DNA of 64,000 nt, from the NCBI GenBank assembly GCA_963682025.1, contig OY821521.1, positions 193,058,575 through 193,122,574 on the forward strand, written 5' to 3'. The translations under genes were made by a program, and so were the position numbers. Shown in pieces: positions 49,101 to 60,169 of this stretch. Below the pieces are notes generated by a model. The model made no database searches and had not been told where the DNA came from. It was given only the letters and a program-made list of their open reading frames with translations. The stretch comes from Cordilura impudica. Its lineage: Eukaryota; Arthropoda; Insecta; Diptera; Scathophagidae. How positions within the stretch are numbered: position 1 is the first letter of the stretch; every line of letters starts with the position of its first letter.

Positions 49101-51130
49101 GCGAAGCTGGTGGAAGCGTTGCGGTAAGTGGCGGTAGTGGATTTCGTTACAATGGCGGTGGAGGTCCACCAGCCACTGGTGGACGTTATCGTTCGCGTTC
49201 TCCGCGATCGCGTAGTCATTCGCGTTTGCGTAAAACACCACCATTATCACCACCACCTGTACGAAGGCGTTCGCCGCCGCCTACGTCGTCGCGTGACATG
49301 ATTGAACGAGTTGGTCGTAGTCGGTTATCGCCGTCCGTGTCGCATGAGCCAATATCGCGAGGAGGTCGTCCACGTTCACCGCCGTCTCGTGGTGGGCCAC
49401 CGGATATGGGGGGTAGCCGTCGACCGCGTTCACCACCTCCGATGCGTCGTAAGTCGCGTTCACCGATAGACAGACGTCGCGGTTCTCCCGGCATTAGTTC
49501 TCGTCGTCGTACGCCACCACACACCAATATGGGTGGTTTACCATCCAAACAAAGAGTACAAATTTTGCCTCGCTCTAAGAGGCCTCCTTCACCGCCTCCT
49601 AGGGTAAGTCTTTAAATTATTTGCTCTTTTTTATATATAAAATCATTATTTCTAAATGTTTTTTTTTGCAGAATTCTTGTCGTTCGCGTACGAATAGTTC
49701 GGTTAGCAGTTGTTCGGATGATTCATGTTCGGTTTGTTCACCAAATCATCGTCATAGATCTCGGTAGGTGTTGTCCGCTCCATAGTCCTGCTAGTATAGT
49801 TTGAGTTAAGATTAACGATTAACTATTTTTTGTTTGCTTTTATAGGTCGGTTTCCTCGCCTCGTGCGCGCGGTGGTCCTCGTTCACCACCTCAGAAATCC
49901 GCATCATCACGTTCTACATCATATCACCGTACTGGGGCCCCACCACAATCCACATCATCATCAGCTTCATCGGCTGCAACTCGTATGGCCGGACGTCCTA
50001 CATCGCCGCCACGTGGACATTCTGACAAATATAGTCGTGGTGAAATTGTAAGACATATAAATCGCCAACGCAGTGTAGATGGCCATTCCTCAGATGGCCA
50101 AGTAAAAGTGACACGTTCCAATCGTCACTCTCCGCCAGAGGATCCGCGTTTAAAAAATCGCCCCCCAGAGCCTCCACAGCCGACTACATCGACAGTACTG
50201 CCGGCTAAAAAGAAAAAGAAGGAAAAGGAGGTAAAGTCTTAAACTCATTTTTGTGGTCACAAGCGATAACCGCGCAAGTCGACTTAAGAACGATTTAAGT
50301 TATGTATTTACGTGAAATCACAATTTTTCTAACACTGTTATTTAAAAAGATATTAATACAAATATTCTGACCTAAGTCGTATTGAAGCCCCATTACATTT
50401 ATATAAAAAGCTATTTTTCTCGAAAGCATGATTTTCGTCTTAGGCGGTTATTGCTTGTGACCACAGATTTAGAAAAAAAAAAATTCCTTTACGACTATTT
50501 GTTTTAGGTCCGTGCACGAATCAAAATCGAAGGTGAAAAACGTAAAAAACATTCTTCTTCGGACTCGGATGATTCTGGTGGTTCAGATAGTGATGAACCT
50601 ATGTTGCCAACATTCACAGCTACTACGCGTTTAACGTTATCGGAACGTTTTGGTAAAATGGCCCAATGGTCTATTGATCGTAGCAATATGGAAAATATGC
50701 GTATCACAAAAGATTCTACAGGAGGAGCCTTAAAAGTTATGATCGAAGAAGGTTTAGATTCTCCGCCGCGTCGTTATTCGTATTCACCAGCTCCTGTTGG
50801 TCATTTTCCCGAGGAATTGGCCACAACAGCACCGTCGGGCATGTTGTCTTGGGATGATGTACGCGTTCGTTATGAATATTATAAATCGCGTGGTTATTTA
50901 AGGGATCTAGATTTAAAGGTTCGTCATCTAATTAAAGTCTTTTCTTTATTCCTTTTTTTTTTTTATTTTTTTCTATTATTTTTCTCTTATAGGACTATAT
51001 AAAATGGGAAGAATGGTGGTATAAATATCAAGAATGGCTTAAACATGAACGTTATTATGAATATTGGGAACGCCAACAATTAGCCAGGCGTAGACGTAAA
51101 AAATTACCAATTACTCAAAGACTAAATTAA
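46131..51130 (+). CDS. RS-rich nuclear protein, probable mRNA-processing factor
   Basis: Six exons: 46131-46215, 48915-49603, 49672-49763, 49846-50230, 50508-50918 and 50993-51130. All are GT-AG and total 600 codons (599 aa). The N-terminus (MSTSRRRGGVDLNPKLHMDR) leads into a conserved-looking basic block (GKRREIDNVMKKARANTNDY, DPNRWRHTGYKKMY). Then comes a long RS/RSP-rich low-complexity region (about residues 100-370) with RSRSPRSRSHSRLRK and many RRRSP/PPSP units, a KKKKKEKE basic patch, an acidic-Ser stretch (SSSDSDDSGGSDSDE), and a tyrosine/tryptophan-rich C-terminal domain (LSERFGKMAQWSIDRSN, WEEWWYKYQEWLKHERYYEY). RS repeats point to nuclear speckles and splicing or mRNA export. I do not recognise the orthologue with certainty. 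Divergent from Hsf. Intron 1 (2.7 kb) is almost wholly a Merlin-like transposon. The open frame upstream of 48915 is intronic. Confidence 0.88.
46267..48815 (-). mobile_element. Merlin-like DNA transposon with long terminal inverted repeats
   Basis: Long inverted arms: about 46267-46610 pairs with about 48513-48815 (ggtcgagcctatttttcgag; ttttgatattgactagtgta; tatatatatcgtttgaaagc). The minus-strand interior encodes a broken IS1595/ISXO2-type transposase. 48140-47901 has an N-terminal Cys/His block (YRCPHGHVLKLCEYENIDGW). A likely 70-nt intron (ag|gtaatt...aaataag|g) restores DGWVWRC. Then follow TAVDWNSFCREV, SWVFGGVERESGICFIIPVE and HTNTIEGLWRLFKDF. Merlin is the eukaryotic superfamily with this domain. 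Frame breaks make it inactive. It fills intron 1 of the RS gene in antisense. Target duplication not resolved. Confidence 0.85.
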
Positions 51131-52472
51131 ATGATCGTTTCTTAACAAAAGTATTCTATAAATATTTTTTTTTTTTTTGCTTATAAGCATTTTTTTATAT
51201 TTTCTTATTTAGCAGTAGGTTTTTCTTCATCTTCTTTGGACCTTTTAGATTTCTTTTAATAGTTTTTGCTTTCTTCGCAAATTTGCTTATAATGTTCTTA
51301 ATTTGAATATACATACATATTACATTTTTTTTAATGTATAAAAAATTTAATCATGATTTTTTTAGTTTTTATGTTATTATTTTTTTAAAACAAATTTTAG
51401 AACTTTTATTTACATTTTATTTTCAAGCCCCTTTTTAGTATTTTATTTTTTTTTAATATAATCATTCTACGTTAAAAAAATATATATATATATATATAAA
51501 AATATATAAATATATATATATATATGTTTATATATAATAAAAAAATTTAAAGACATAATAGTGTGATTTATGTTTTTAACAATCGTTTTGTGTGCGGAAT
51601 TTTATATGAAAATTATAAAAATAACTAAGTAAACAAGATGGAGCAAATATAATTGTATAATATTTTATTAAACAGAACTCGATGTTATATAGTAAATTAA
51701 AAAAAATCTTAATCAAGCAAATGCAAGAGTTTCAGCAAAAATGCCAATGTGTTTAATTGGGTTGAAAATAAAATGTTTTTCAGAGCTCAAAGGGAGAGCA
51801 GACTTTTCAAATGTATGATATTTGAGAGAGGACACTTTTCTACAAAAGTTGAGAAAAAAAATTAAAAAATTTACATTTTAAAGTATATTAAACAATATTA
51901 AACACGCCTGGGCGGAATTGATGAATTGTTAATAAAATTCTCCACAAAAAGTGAGTACTTTAAGCCCACTCTTTTTTTTTTATCAAAAAATGGAACCATT
52001 TATTTTAAAACCTGAGCAATTACACTGACATAGATTACAAATATCTAAAAAAAAAATAGAATACAATTATGTAGAAAGAAATTTGCAGGAACTAAAATCT
52101 GCTTCCGACATTTTATCATTATTTTTCTAATAAACACTAGTTTACAAAATGACATTTTTTTCATGTACATTTGATGAGAGATAGATTTCCTTATGTATTT
52201 TCTCCCGCTGAATTCGAAAATCAAGGATAAATTTTTTTTATGATATTGAGATATTGTCATTTTTCATTTTTCGACCTTTCTTCACTTGACAAATTATATC
52301 TCGAGCTAGGAATTCCGATTGGGTCGTTCTTGGTACCCAACTGCAAGGTATTGAGATGACGAGTAAATATATATAATATATATATATAATTGGTAAAGCG
52401 GTTCAAAATATATCGATTAAAATGGGGAACATTTTCAAAAAAATCATATTTAACTGTGATTCTGTGCCGACG
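51131..52472. other. 3' UTR of the RS gene and AT-rich flank
   Basis: Begins after the stop at 51128-51130. Contains a (TA)n microsatellite at about 51479-51535 and several aataaa-like sites (for example about 51536). From 51600 on, no gene, repeat family or RNA recognised. Confidence 0.45.
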
Positions 52473-54646
52473 CACAGTGGACCATTTGACGAGAAGGCGG
52501 TCAAAAATCTATAACTTTTGATTGGATTGGAATTTTGATATGCGGTTTTTTTTGTTGAGTAGGTGAGACTTTAGCCTTTAAGTTTTGCTGTAAAAATAAA
52601 AAAGTTACGGAGGGTTTAAAATACATTTTCATTTGTAGTTGAATTTTAGTACAAAAGTGAAAAAGGTTTTTTTTAATATAATGTCTTATTTTTTCAGATA
52701 ATTTTACAACTAATACTTTTTAACAATTTTTTAAGTTAATTTTTTCAGAAAATGCCAAACTTTGGCCCCCGTAAACTTTTTAGTCCTAATGTGGACAAGG
52801 GCCAAAGGTTGTTTTTTTTGAAAGATCCCGAGTTAAAATATAATTTATTAAGCAGCGAACGTAAAAGTTACCTTATGTTGGTCCAAGATAGAGAAGTTTC
52901 AATGAAAAACTCGTATGTTTTTGCTTTAGTTTCATTTTTTTTTATTGTCTTTTTAAATATTTCTATATCAATTTTAATGGTAAATATATGAAATATAACA
53001 ATTTTTATTGTAAATTTACAAAATATAGAAATTTTTAAATCAAGAAAATTTTTTAACTATATAAAAAAAGTGTAACTTATTGTTAATGTAATGAAAAAGT
53101 ACTTTAATTCAACCAATTTTAGTAAAAATTTCTTCTAAATAGCCTTGATTTTAATCTTCTAGAAGTTGTTTAGCTTCGCCTAATTCAATAGAGGTAGTTT
53201 TCCATTTTTGACGAATGTTGGACATATATGGATCTGAAGTGCACAACTAAATATTGATAAGGTCTTCATTAGTACAACATCTGGACATTTTCCTTGTGTT
53301 GTGCTCGCGAAAGAATCTGTAGTCTTTGTTCCTTTTTTCTTGCGCTTCTTCAGATAGATCTCCTATTGGTAGCATATTGTTTTGAATTATTTGTTCCCCA
53401 TGGTACAACATTTTATGAACTGTGGATGGCATATATCTCCAAGAGTATTTTTCATTATAAAATATAGCTGTTTTATTGGCGTACTCTCCAAATTTTTTTG
53501 CATTTATCTTTCTACTGCATGCTAGAACTTGTAATATGATTTTGAATCGTCTTATTAATTCATGATCTACACCTGTGATAGATGCTGCAGTTTCCGGATC
53601 GGAAAAAATCTTGCAATATTTCCATCATTTGTGTTTCCTTCCCCTTGTTTTGGTTGGTCGATTACGAGGCCTAGCTTTATATATTTTTGTTGAATTTGTT
53701 TTTTTTTGCTTTCTTTTTCTTCATTTTCTTTGTTTTTTCTCACTGTTTCGCCTAACGGACCAAATTCCAAATCATAACTCAATTTAAGAATATGGTCCAT
53801 GAAACGTATTCTAGCATGAAGAGGGGACATTCCAAATTCGAAGGCTTCCTTAAAACTATCGTCTCATGACAACTCTACCGACACGCAACAAAATACACCG
53901 CGGTGCACCGGTACGACCAACTTTTGTTTTCATAACACTCAGACGGACGGACGGACATCGTTTAATCGACTCAGAAAGTGTTTTTGAGTCGATCCGTATA
54001 ATAAAAGATGGATAAAGGTCCAATATTTTTGGCAGTTAGAAACATCACCTCAAACTTAATATATCCTAACCACATAGTGGACAACTTTTGTATTAATAAA
54101 TTTTGCAGAAAATATCTAACCTTGGGTCAGAAAAATTGTACCCGGAAACTGGCGGATATATAATGGGGTATAGGAGTATAGGGGAGGGTTCGGACTATAG
54201 AAGAGTGCAAGATTTTTTCTGACTGCTTTTGACTGGCAGGAGTTATGCTCTATTAAGTAGGAGATTTTCGGAAAACTTGGACCTTTTTTAAAAATTTTTT
54301 TTTTTAAATTTCGGAATGACTCAGTGATTTTACATTTTTAACATTAATAGTATGGAAGCCACAAAATTATACAAAATTTATTTCACTTCAAAATCTTTTA
54401 AATCAAAAAAGTTACAGTCATTCAAAAATAAAAATTTACAAAAAAATTTTTAATTTTAGCAAAATACTGAGAAAGCCCATTTTCGAAGACCCTGTTCGCT
54501 GTGATATAGTTGAGATAGAGTCGCAATTTTTTGGCCCCCGAGGTTTACTAGTATTTACTTTCAAATGAATAATATAACTTTAAAATCGGTAACAAAAAAA
54601 AAAAAAAATGATTTTTGGCCGCCTTCTCAAAATATGGTCCACTGTG
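52473..54646 (-). mobile_element. Transib (RAG1-related) DNA transposon, degenerate
   Basis: 2174 bp. Termini are CACAGTGGACC...GGTCCACTGTG, with TIRs extending about 37 bp (gagaaggcgg, caaaaatc). It is flanked by a 5-bp duplication CGACG (52468-52472, 54647-54651). Transib elements are known for CAC-starting ends related to the V(D)J heptamer and 5-bp GC-rich target duplications. The minus strand encodes transposase pieces: SPLHARIRFMDHILKLSYDL (about 53815), KLGLVIDQPKQGEGNTNDGN, then after a shift FKIILQVLACSRKINAKKFG, and MPSTVHKMLYHGEQII with LPIGDLSEEAQEKRNKDY (about 53370). The last resembles the RAG1 segment holding the third catalytic acid (SE.). The N-terminal two-thirds of the enzyme is missing. 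A family-D repeat fragment (53935-54090) sits inside. Confidence 0.85.
53935..54090 (+). repeat. Dispersed repeat family D, fragment inside the Transib element
   Basis: acggacggacggacatcgtt, aatcgactcagaaagtg, tttgagtcgatccgtataat and aaaagatggataaaggtcca match the 3' part of family D. It inserted after the Transib copy, or was carried by it. Confidence 0.7.
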
Positions 54647-55654
54647 CGACGGAAATATACAAATCGTTAAAACAACGTCTAGTTTCTCTTCATCTACGTA
54701 AATATTGATACCTTTACGTAAGAACTAACACCAACCAGAAGAAAATCGACCGATAAATGACAAAGTTATAAGCAATTGAGTGAGTAAATCCAAATCCCAT
54801 ATTTTCCGAATATTTTATTTTTTTCAAAAATTTATTGGGTTTAAACGCTTGCAATACATTCTTGACATTTTTGTGTGTTAGAAATAGTTGTGGCTCTTGC
54901 TAATAAATAAGCACAAACTTTTTGAAGGTGAAATTATATAGTTTTTCTTTTTTAAAAGATATTTGTAATTTATTTTATTTTTTTTTTTGCTATTGCACAT
55001 AAATAAACTTTTATCTAAAGAGACTAATGAAATTACTTGAGATTTTTAAAATATATTATTGTTATAGAAAAATCTATTTGAATTTTAAAACTAATGGCGA
55101 GTTCTCACTTTTTGAGTTAACTGTACAAATTTTTAATTGTACCCATCTTTATTTTAGATTGAAGTATGACAATTACATCTTATTTACAGAATTTTAAATT
55201 AACTAATCTAATTATTGAAATCTGAAATTGACCGATCCATGACCATATTTGGTGATGTCACTTCTTTTTTTGCAAAAACATATACAAACCAAATTTGAGA
55301 AAAATCTGTGCAATATTTTTGATTTTGTTAAGATTGGGAGGCAGCTTTATATCGGCGCTATCAGCTTCAGCATCTAACGGTTCAGCGGGCACAACAGTAG
55401 GCACGGGCTTTAAGTAATAAACGCAAGAAAAATTTTATTGTTTTTCTTGGATGGCAAATTTCATAGTGTAATCATCTAATTTTTAGCAGTAGTGGTGAGT
55501 TTGTTTAAATTTCAAGCGGTTATTAAAAAACAAATTGTCACAAGCTTTTAAAAGCTTTATTTTTTGCTTGTTTTAAACAACCCACAGATGTCGGCCTTAA
55601 GTAACAGACACTTTCTTTTTGAAAAATGTATGTAATTGTAAAAGCTAACTGTTA
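54647..55654. repeat. Intergenic region with repeat fragments
   Basis: 55200-55340 is a family-D fragment (gaccgatccatgaccatatt, tgggaggcagctttatatcg). 55508-55625 is repeated at 57800-57895 (gcggttatt...aaacaaattgt; acaagcttt; cccacagatg; gtaac.gacactttct). The rest is AT-rich with nothing recognised. Confidence 0.55.
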
Positions 55655-55818
55655 TGCTGGCTACACACCAGGCAACGGTTGCTTCAATGTGTTGTAGCAA
55701 CAATGATACACACGTATCAACGGTTGCCTCAACCAACCAGAAATATCAAAACTTTTTGATATTTTTCATTGGTTGATGCAACGGGTTGAAGCAACCGTTG
55801 CCTGGTGTGTAGCCAGCA
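55655..55818. mobile_element. 164-bp MITE with 33-bp TIRs and TTA target duplication
   Basis: Left arm tgctggctacacaccaggca + acggttgcttcaa; the right arm is its complement ending gtgtagccagca. TTA lies on both sides (55652-55654, 55819-55821). Probably PIF/Harbinger-derived. A second partial inverted motif (gcaacggttgcctc) lies in the loop. Confidence 0.85.
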
Positions 55819-56387
55819 TTAGAAATTAAATTGTCTACATTCTGGGTAAGTTCCAAAACGTCATTTGCAATGCAACTAAACAAAGTCATGCATTCCCCTA
55901 TAAGAACAGTGACGGTTATTTGACCGGTGATATGACCGTCACTACTGACTGAAGTGTCGGTCATCGCGTAGAACAAAGTTTCTCTCATTTTATTAATGCA
56001 AATATGCCAAAACTGACCGAAACTTTTGTGTACATGTGATTTTGCATCTTACTCTAATCTATGAAAGTATGTAAACCATATAATATATATCTGAACTGCT
56101 CACTCTACCGCTGTTTGTAGTCAACGATGAAAGATATATATATCATCGTTGACCGGTCACATTTGATGGATATATACATCATCATTGACCGGTCACGCTT
56201 GATTATAATGAAACACGACTTATTATTTTTTATTTATTTATTTATTGTATTAAAAATCAAATTGAATAAATTGACTAAACTCAATAGAAATTTCCGGTAA
56301 TGGGCCTTAGTGCAATCAGTAGTTTCTTAAAGAAAACAATTTATTATAACACTTACATATATATCAACAATTTATATTAAAGCTTAC
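55819..56387. other. Noncoding DNA with a short tandem motif
   Basis: At about 56145-56205 the motif catcgttgaccggtcaca...tgatggatatatacatcat is present twice with small changes. 55846-55863 (gtaagttccaaaacgtca) is the left member of an inverted pair with 57469-57486, which together enclose the Vac14 pseudogene. No gene recognised. Confidence 0.4.
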
Positions 56388-57310
56388 CTTTTGAGTGTTG
56401 TTAATTAACAATTTTGGCCAAACCTGATACAATTCATTTGGAAAATTGATGAGTAAATGATGTATCCATTCAAATACTGCTACCTTTGTTTGTACAGAAC
56501 GGTGTGTGAGATATTGTGGTAATACCTCCATACATCAATTTGTTCAATATTCTGAGATCTTTGTTCTTTTGAAGAAACTAATTTCATTTCATATTATCAA
56601 CATCATATTCCAGACACTATATTCCAGAATGGCATAAATTAAAACATTCAAATATTAAAACAAACTCCCATATCCATGTTATGGCAACAGACTGAAAGAT
56701 AGATATAAGGACTAGTGTAAAATGCTGCAAGGAAGATTTACTTTGTTTCTAGCTACAATTTTTAATAAAATGTCAGTGCATTACCTTAATAAGTTCATTT
56801 GGTGATTGCGCATGTATTAACAATATATTTATAGTGTCTTCCATGCGCACTTAACTGGAATCATTACGAATCGATTTAATAAACTGTGTCAGCGTTGTCT
56901 CACACAATTATATTTCTTGTGTATTATCTTACAACATCATAAAATATCCATCAATAATATCAAATAGATAACCATATTATTTTCTGGTAAAGCATTCACA
57001 ATCGGAATCCAGGATATAACATATTGTCGCACAATATAATTCTTTACACAAATGCGTTTCCTAAGAGGTATAAAAGTTCTAGATTGAAAGTTTGTGAAGA
57101 TTCTACAGCAATATCTTTTAAGTTAACGATCCAACAGGAATAGGCCACAAGAAGCAAGCAAAAAATAAATTGTGGAAGGGTATAATGGAGGGACGTGCCA
57201 CCACAATTGAGAATGGCACTAACGAATTCACTGACATATTTTGAAGAATCCTAAAGAAACAACAAAAATTAACTTGAACTTTTTAATGTAATTAATTACT
57301 TACCTTTCCT
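56388..57310 (-). pseudogene. Vac14 pseudogene fragment, introns retained
   Basis: Reading the minus strand from about 57310 down, pieces follow the order of the PIKfyve-complex scaffold Vac14: GLGKDSSKYVSEFVSAILNC across a spliced-type junction (aaag|gtaagt...ctttag|gattct); then LKDIAVESSQTFNLELLYLL; VRQYVISWIPIVNALPENNM; RMEDTINILLIHAQSPNELI; TWIWEFV; and VQTKVAVFEWIHHLLINFPN, ending at a donor at 56388. In-frame stops (for example after RNDSS) and frameshifts break it. Both ends of the gene are absent. Retained introns argue for copying from DNA, not RNA. Vac14 normally holds Fab1/PIKfyve and Fig4 at endosomes; this copy cannot. Confidence 0.75.
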
Positions 57311-57937
57311 AAACCTAAACAAAAACAACTCTACAACAGCAACAATGACAGTCATATGTTTTTAAATAGAAAAAAACTGCAAGTGTGTTAGTACAAAAAT
57401 TGTTTATGTGTTAGTTTCAGTCATTCATTTCTTGTAGGGTAGTAAAAAGGCATCACTGCAATGTATTTTGACGTTTTGGAACTCACCCTCTCTTTCTGAC
57501 AGTTATCATAACATAACTCTGAAACGTTAAACCATTTTTTTTTTAAAGAAAATAGTGTTTACCGTAAAGTGGATTTTTGTTTAAAAAACGGGAATCAGAA
57601 CACTTAATTTGTTAAGAAAAGCTGTTCGAAGACTGTTACTTAACAGAAAGTATTTTTCCATATGTACGATTTCATGCTTCAAAAAAAGCTTTAAAAAACT
57701 GCCAACAACATATACTAATATATGTATGTATGTATAATGTTCCTATGTATATGCTAAATAAGCTTTTTTTAAATAAGCTTTTATTTTTGTGTTAAATTGT
57801 TAGCGGTTATTTAAAACAAATTGTTACAAGCTTTAAAAAGCTTTGCTTGTTTTAAAAAAACCCACAGATGACAGTCCTAAGTAACCGACACTTTTTTTAA
57901 ATAAATAAAATGATTAATAATTTGAAAATTGTATGTA
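57311..57937. repeat. Intergenic DNA with duplicated segment
   Basis: 57469-57486 is the right inverted mate of 55846-55863 (17 of 18 matches). 57800-57895 duplicates 55508-55625. The duplicated segment leads straight into the pogo-like terminus at 57938. Confidence 0.5.
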
Positions 57938-59700
57938 CAGTGAACTCTCGGTAATGTGAACTTCATATATAGTGAACTATCCAGTAATGTGAACACCTAT
58001 TTTTTTTTATATTAACGCTCTAAATAGTGAACAAAGTTTAGTGAACAAAAATTTTGGCTATTTTTGTTTATTTTCTAATTTTGGGAATCCCCCGAGTGAA
58101 TAAAACAATGAAAACAATACATGCATAATACTTTGAGTTTTGTTAGTGGAGGTCAGTTGTCTTTAGTTACGCATAGAAATCACTTGAACTTAATATTTTT
58201 TCGTATAATAATAATAACCGAAAGTTTTTAACCATCAACGAAAAATATGAAATTTCGCAACTTTTGGAAAAAGGATCAAGTGTTACAGCACTAAGTGTAA
58301 AATATAATGTTGGTAAAATTACCATTTGTTCGATACGCAATAAGAATAATAAAATTTCTAAGTGTGGTAACAAACATATTATGGACCAGGGAAACGTAAA
58401 ACGTTGCGATTTTCAGAGCTTGTTAACACGACAAGTGGATTGATGCTGAAAGAAAATGCGAAACAGCTTCATTCTTATTTAAATGAAACTGGACACGACT
58501 TCAATGCCAGCGATGTGTGACTTCAAAATTCAAACAGAGATACGGAGTCCGACTTTTACAGATTAGCGGAGAAAAGCTTTCAGCGCAACCTCAGCTGGTA
58601 GATCCTTTTAAATTGAAGCTAAGAGCAAAGATAGATTGAATTCGGTTTATCAAATGATCAGCTTTACAATGCAGATGAGTCAGCCTTATTTTGGAAACTT
58701 CTTCCTCAAAAGACGTATGTAACGTCATTGGAAAAGACGCACCAGGTGCAAAGATGGAGAAGCAAAGAGTTACATTTCTTTGTTGTGCAAATGCATCTGG
58801 ATCCCATAAAACCAAACTTCTTGTTATAGGGAAGTCTAAGAATCCTCGCAACTTTAAAATATCATCTGTCCAGTGCACTACAAAAATTTAAAGTATGCTT
58901 GGATGACTTCATTAATTGATTGGTTAAAAGATTGGTTTCTTCTTCTTTATTTTCCTATCCGTATTCGGATCTTAGTGATCATAAAATTGTAACTTAATTG
59001 TGATCTAACATATCTATTTCAAAATATATTCAATATTTCATTCAGCAATGATGATTTGTGTATTCTTGGCAGCATTTAGGAGACTTCGTTCATCTGGGTA
59101 ATCTGTCCAATCTTGAATATTTCTTATCCAAGAAAAATCTCTTCTTCCTCTTGAGCGAGCGATTGGTTTTACTACTGTTTCGTTTCCGAGATAAAACTCC
59201 AATGCGTCAAATTATTCAGGTTGACATTTTATTTTTCACTTTCAGGTTACGGATTTTTTTGACGAAAAGGGATTGTCTGTAAAAGTTTTTTGCTATTAGA
59301 TACTGCTCAGAACTCAAATCCGAGAATGGTTCCATGTCACCAAACGTAACTCCTTTAATACAGCCATGGGATCAGATGCTATTAGAATCACAAATCTCCA
59401 TGATAGTCTTCTGGCAACAATAATAGCGAAGGAGATGAGTTGGCTGTAAGCAATGACGCAACTTATATAAAAAGAAGCAGCCTGAAACCTTGGCTAAAAA
59501 CTGGAAAAATATACTGGATATGGTTAATGATGATGATGATCCTGAATATAATGTCCCTTTAAGTGTTTTAAGATATAGATGGCAAACGGAGATTAGAGTT
59601 TTAGAAAATAAACGAAGCCGATCTTTTTCAGACATTGTTACCACAGCAACGTATTTTAACAGTTCCTGATGAATAAAATAAATTAAAAAAAAAAAATGTT
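57938..59700 (+). mobile_element. pogo/Tigger/Jerky-like transposon, decayed and interrupted
   Basis: Left end TA|cagtgaactctcggtaatgt with sub-repeats of gtgaac, as in Tigger-type ends. No matching right end was found. Plus-strand pieces: a CENP-B-type HTH (TINEKYEISQLLEKGSSVTA at about 58225; LSVKYNVGKITICSI), then [18 protein letters not shown] holding the first catalytic D (about 58670), [32 protein letters not shown], and after an insertion TDFFDEKGLSVKVF and SLLATIIAKEDELAVSND. Stops and frameshifts throughout. Confidence 0.8.
58940..59245 (-). mobile_element. 3' fragment of an RTE/CR1-type LINE inserted in the pogo-like element
   Basis: It interrupts the pogo-like transposase between [12 protein letters not shown] and TDFFDEKGL. 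The minus strand reads RSRGRRDFSWIRNIQDW followed by LLNAAKNTQIIIAE*, the style of a LINE ORF2 C-terminus. A 3' tail of gaagaagaaa type follows at about 58940. 5'-truncated. Confidence 0.6.
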
Positions 59701-60169
59701 TATATCATGAGAGGTATGTACCGCGACAAACATCCAGGAATGCAACAATAACCCACATGAAGATATAACGCTATTTAATAAAAATGACTTAGACGAAATA
59801 TCCGTTGATGAGAATGTTTTAATGAAGAGACCCAAAACAAAATAAAAGCAGAGGAAGCTGACGAAGTTTTTAATAAAGATATAAAAGTTCTAAAGAAATT
59901 AATAAGTTATTAGAAAAAAAAAACTCAAAAAATGACAACCGATTATTTCCTTACCTAAAATATTTATTTACTGTATTGATATTTTTGTACAATATTGTAC
60001 TCTATGAGTTGAAGTAACATAAAAGGCGTATGATTTATATTAACAAAACTCTTAACTTCTTTTTTATATCCTACACCAGGCATGGGCAAATGCGGCCCTA
60101 CGGGCCCATATAAATTTAAAACAAAATAAAAAAAATTAGTTTGTTAATTAAAAAAAAAGAATTTTAAAC
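59701..60169. other. Remnant 3' flank of the pogo-like element and unassigned DNA
   Basis: 59700-59930 has Glu/Asp-rich broken frames that may be the last transposase codons. No right terminal repeat was seen. Beyond that, AT-rich DNA. Confidence 0.35.

Noticed and set aside
51479..51535. (TA)n tract as a functional site
   Set aside because: Ordinary microsatellite in a 3' UTR region.
52752..52991. 79-codon plus-strand frame inside the Transib element
   Set aside because: Second half is a hydrophobic AT-run artefact and the transposase is on the other strand; no clear family.
55335..55415. Ser/Ala/Gly-rich open tail ending GTTVGTGFK*
   Set aside because: Protein-like, but no exon context, adjoins a family-D fragment; too short to support a gene.
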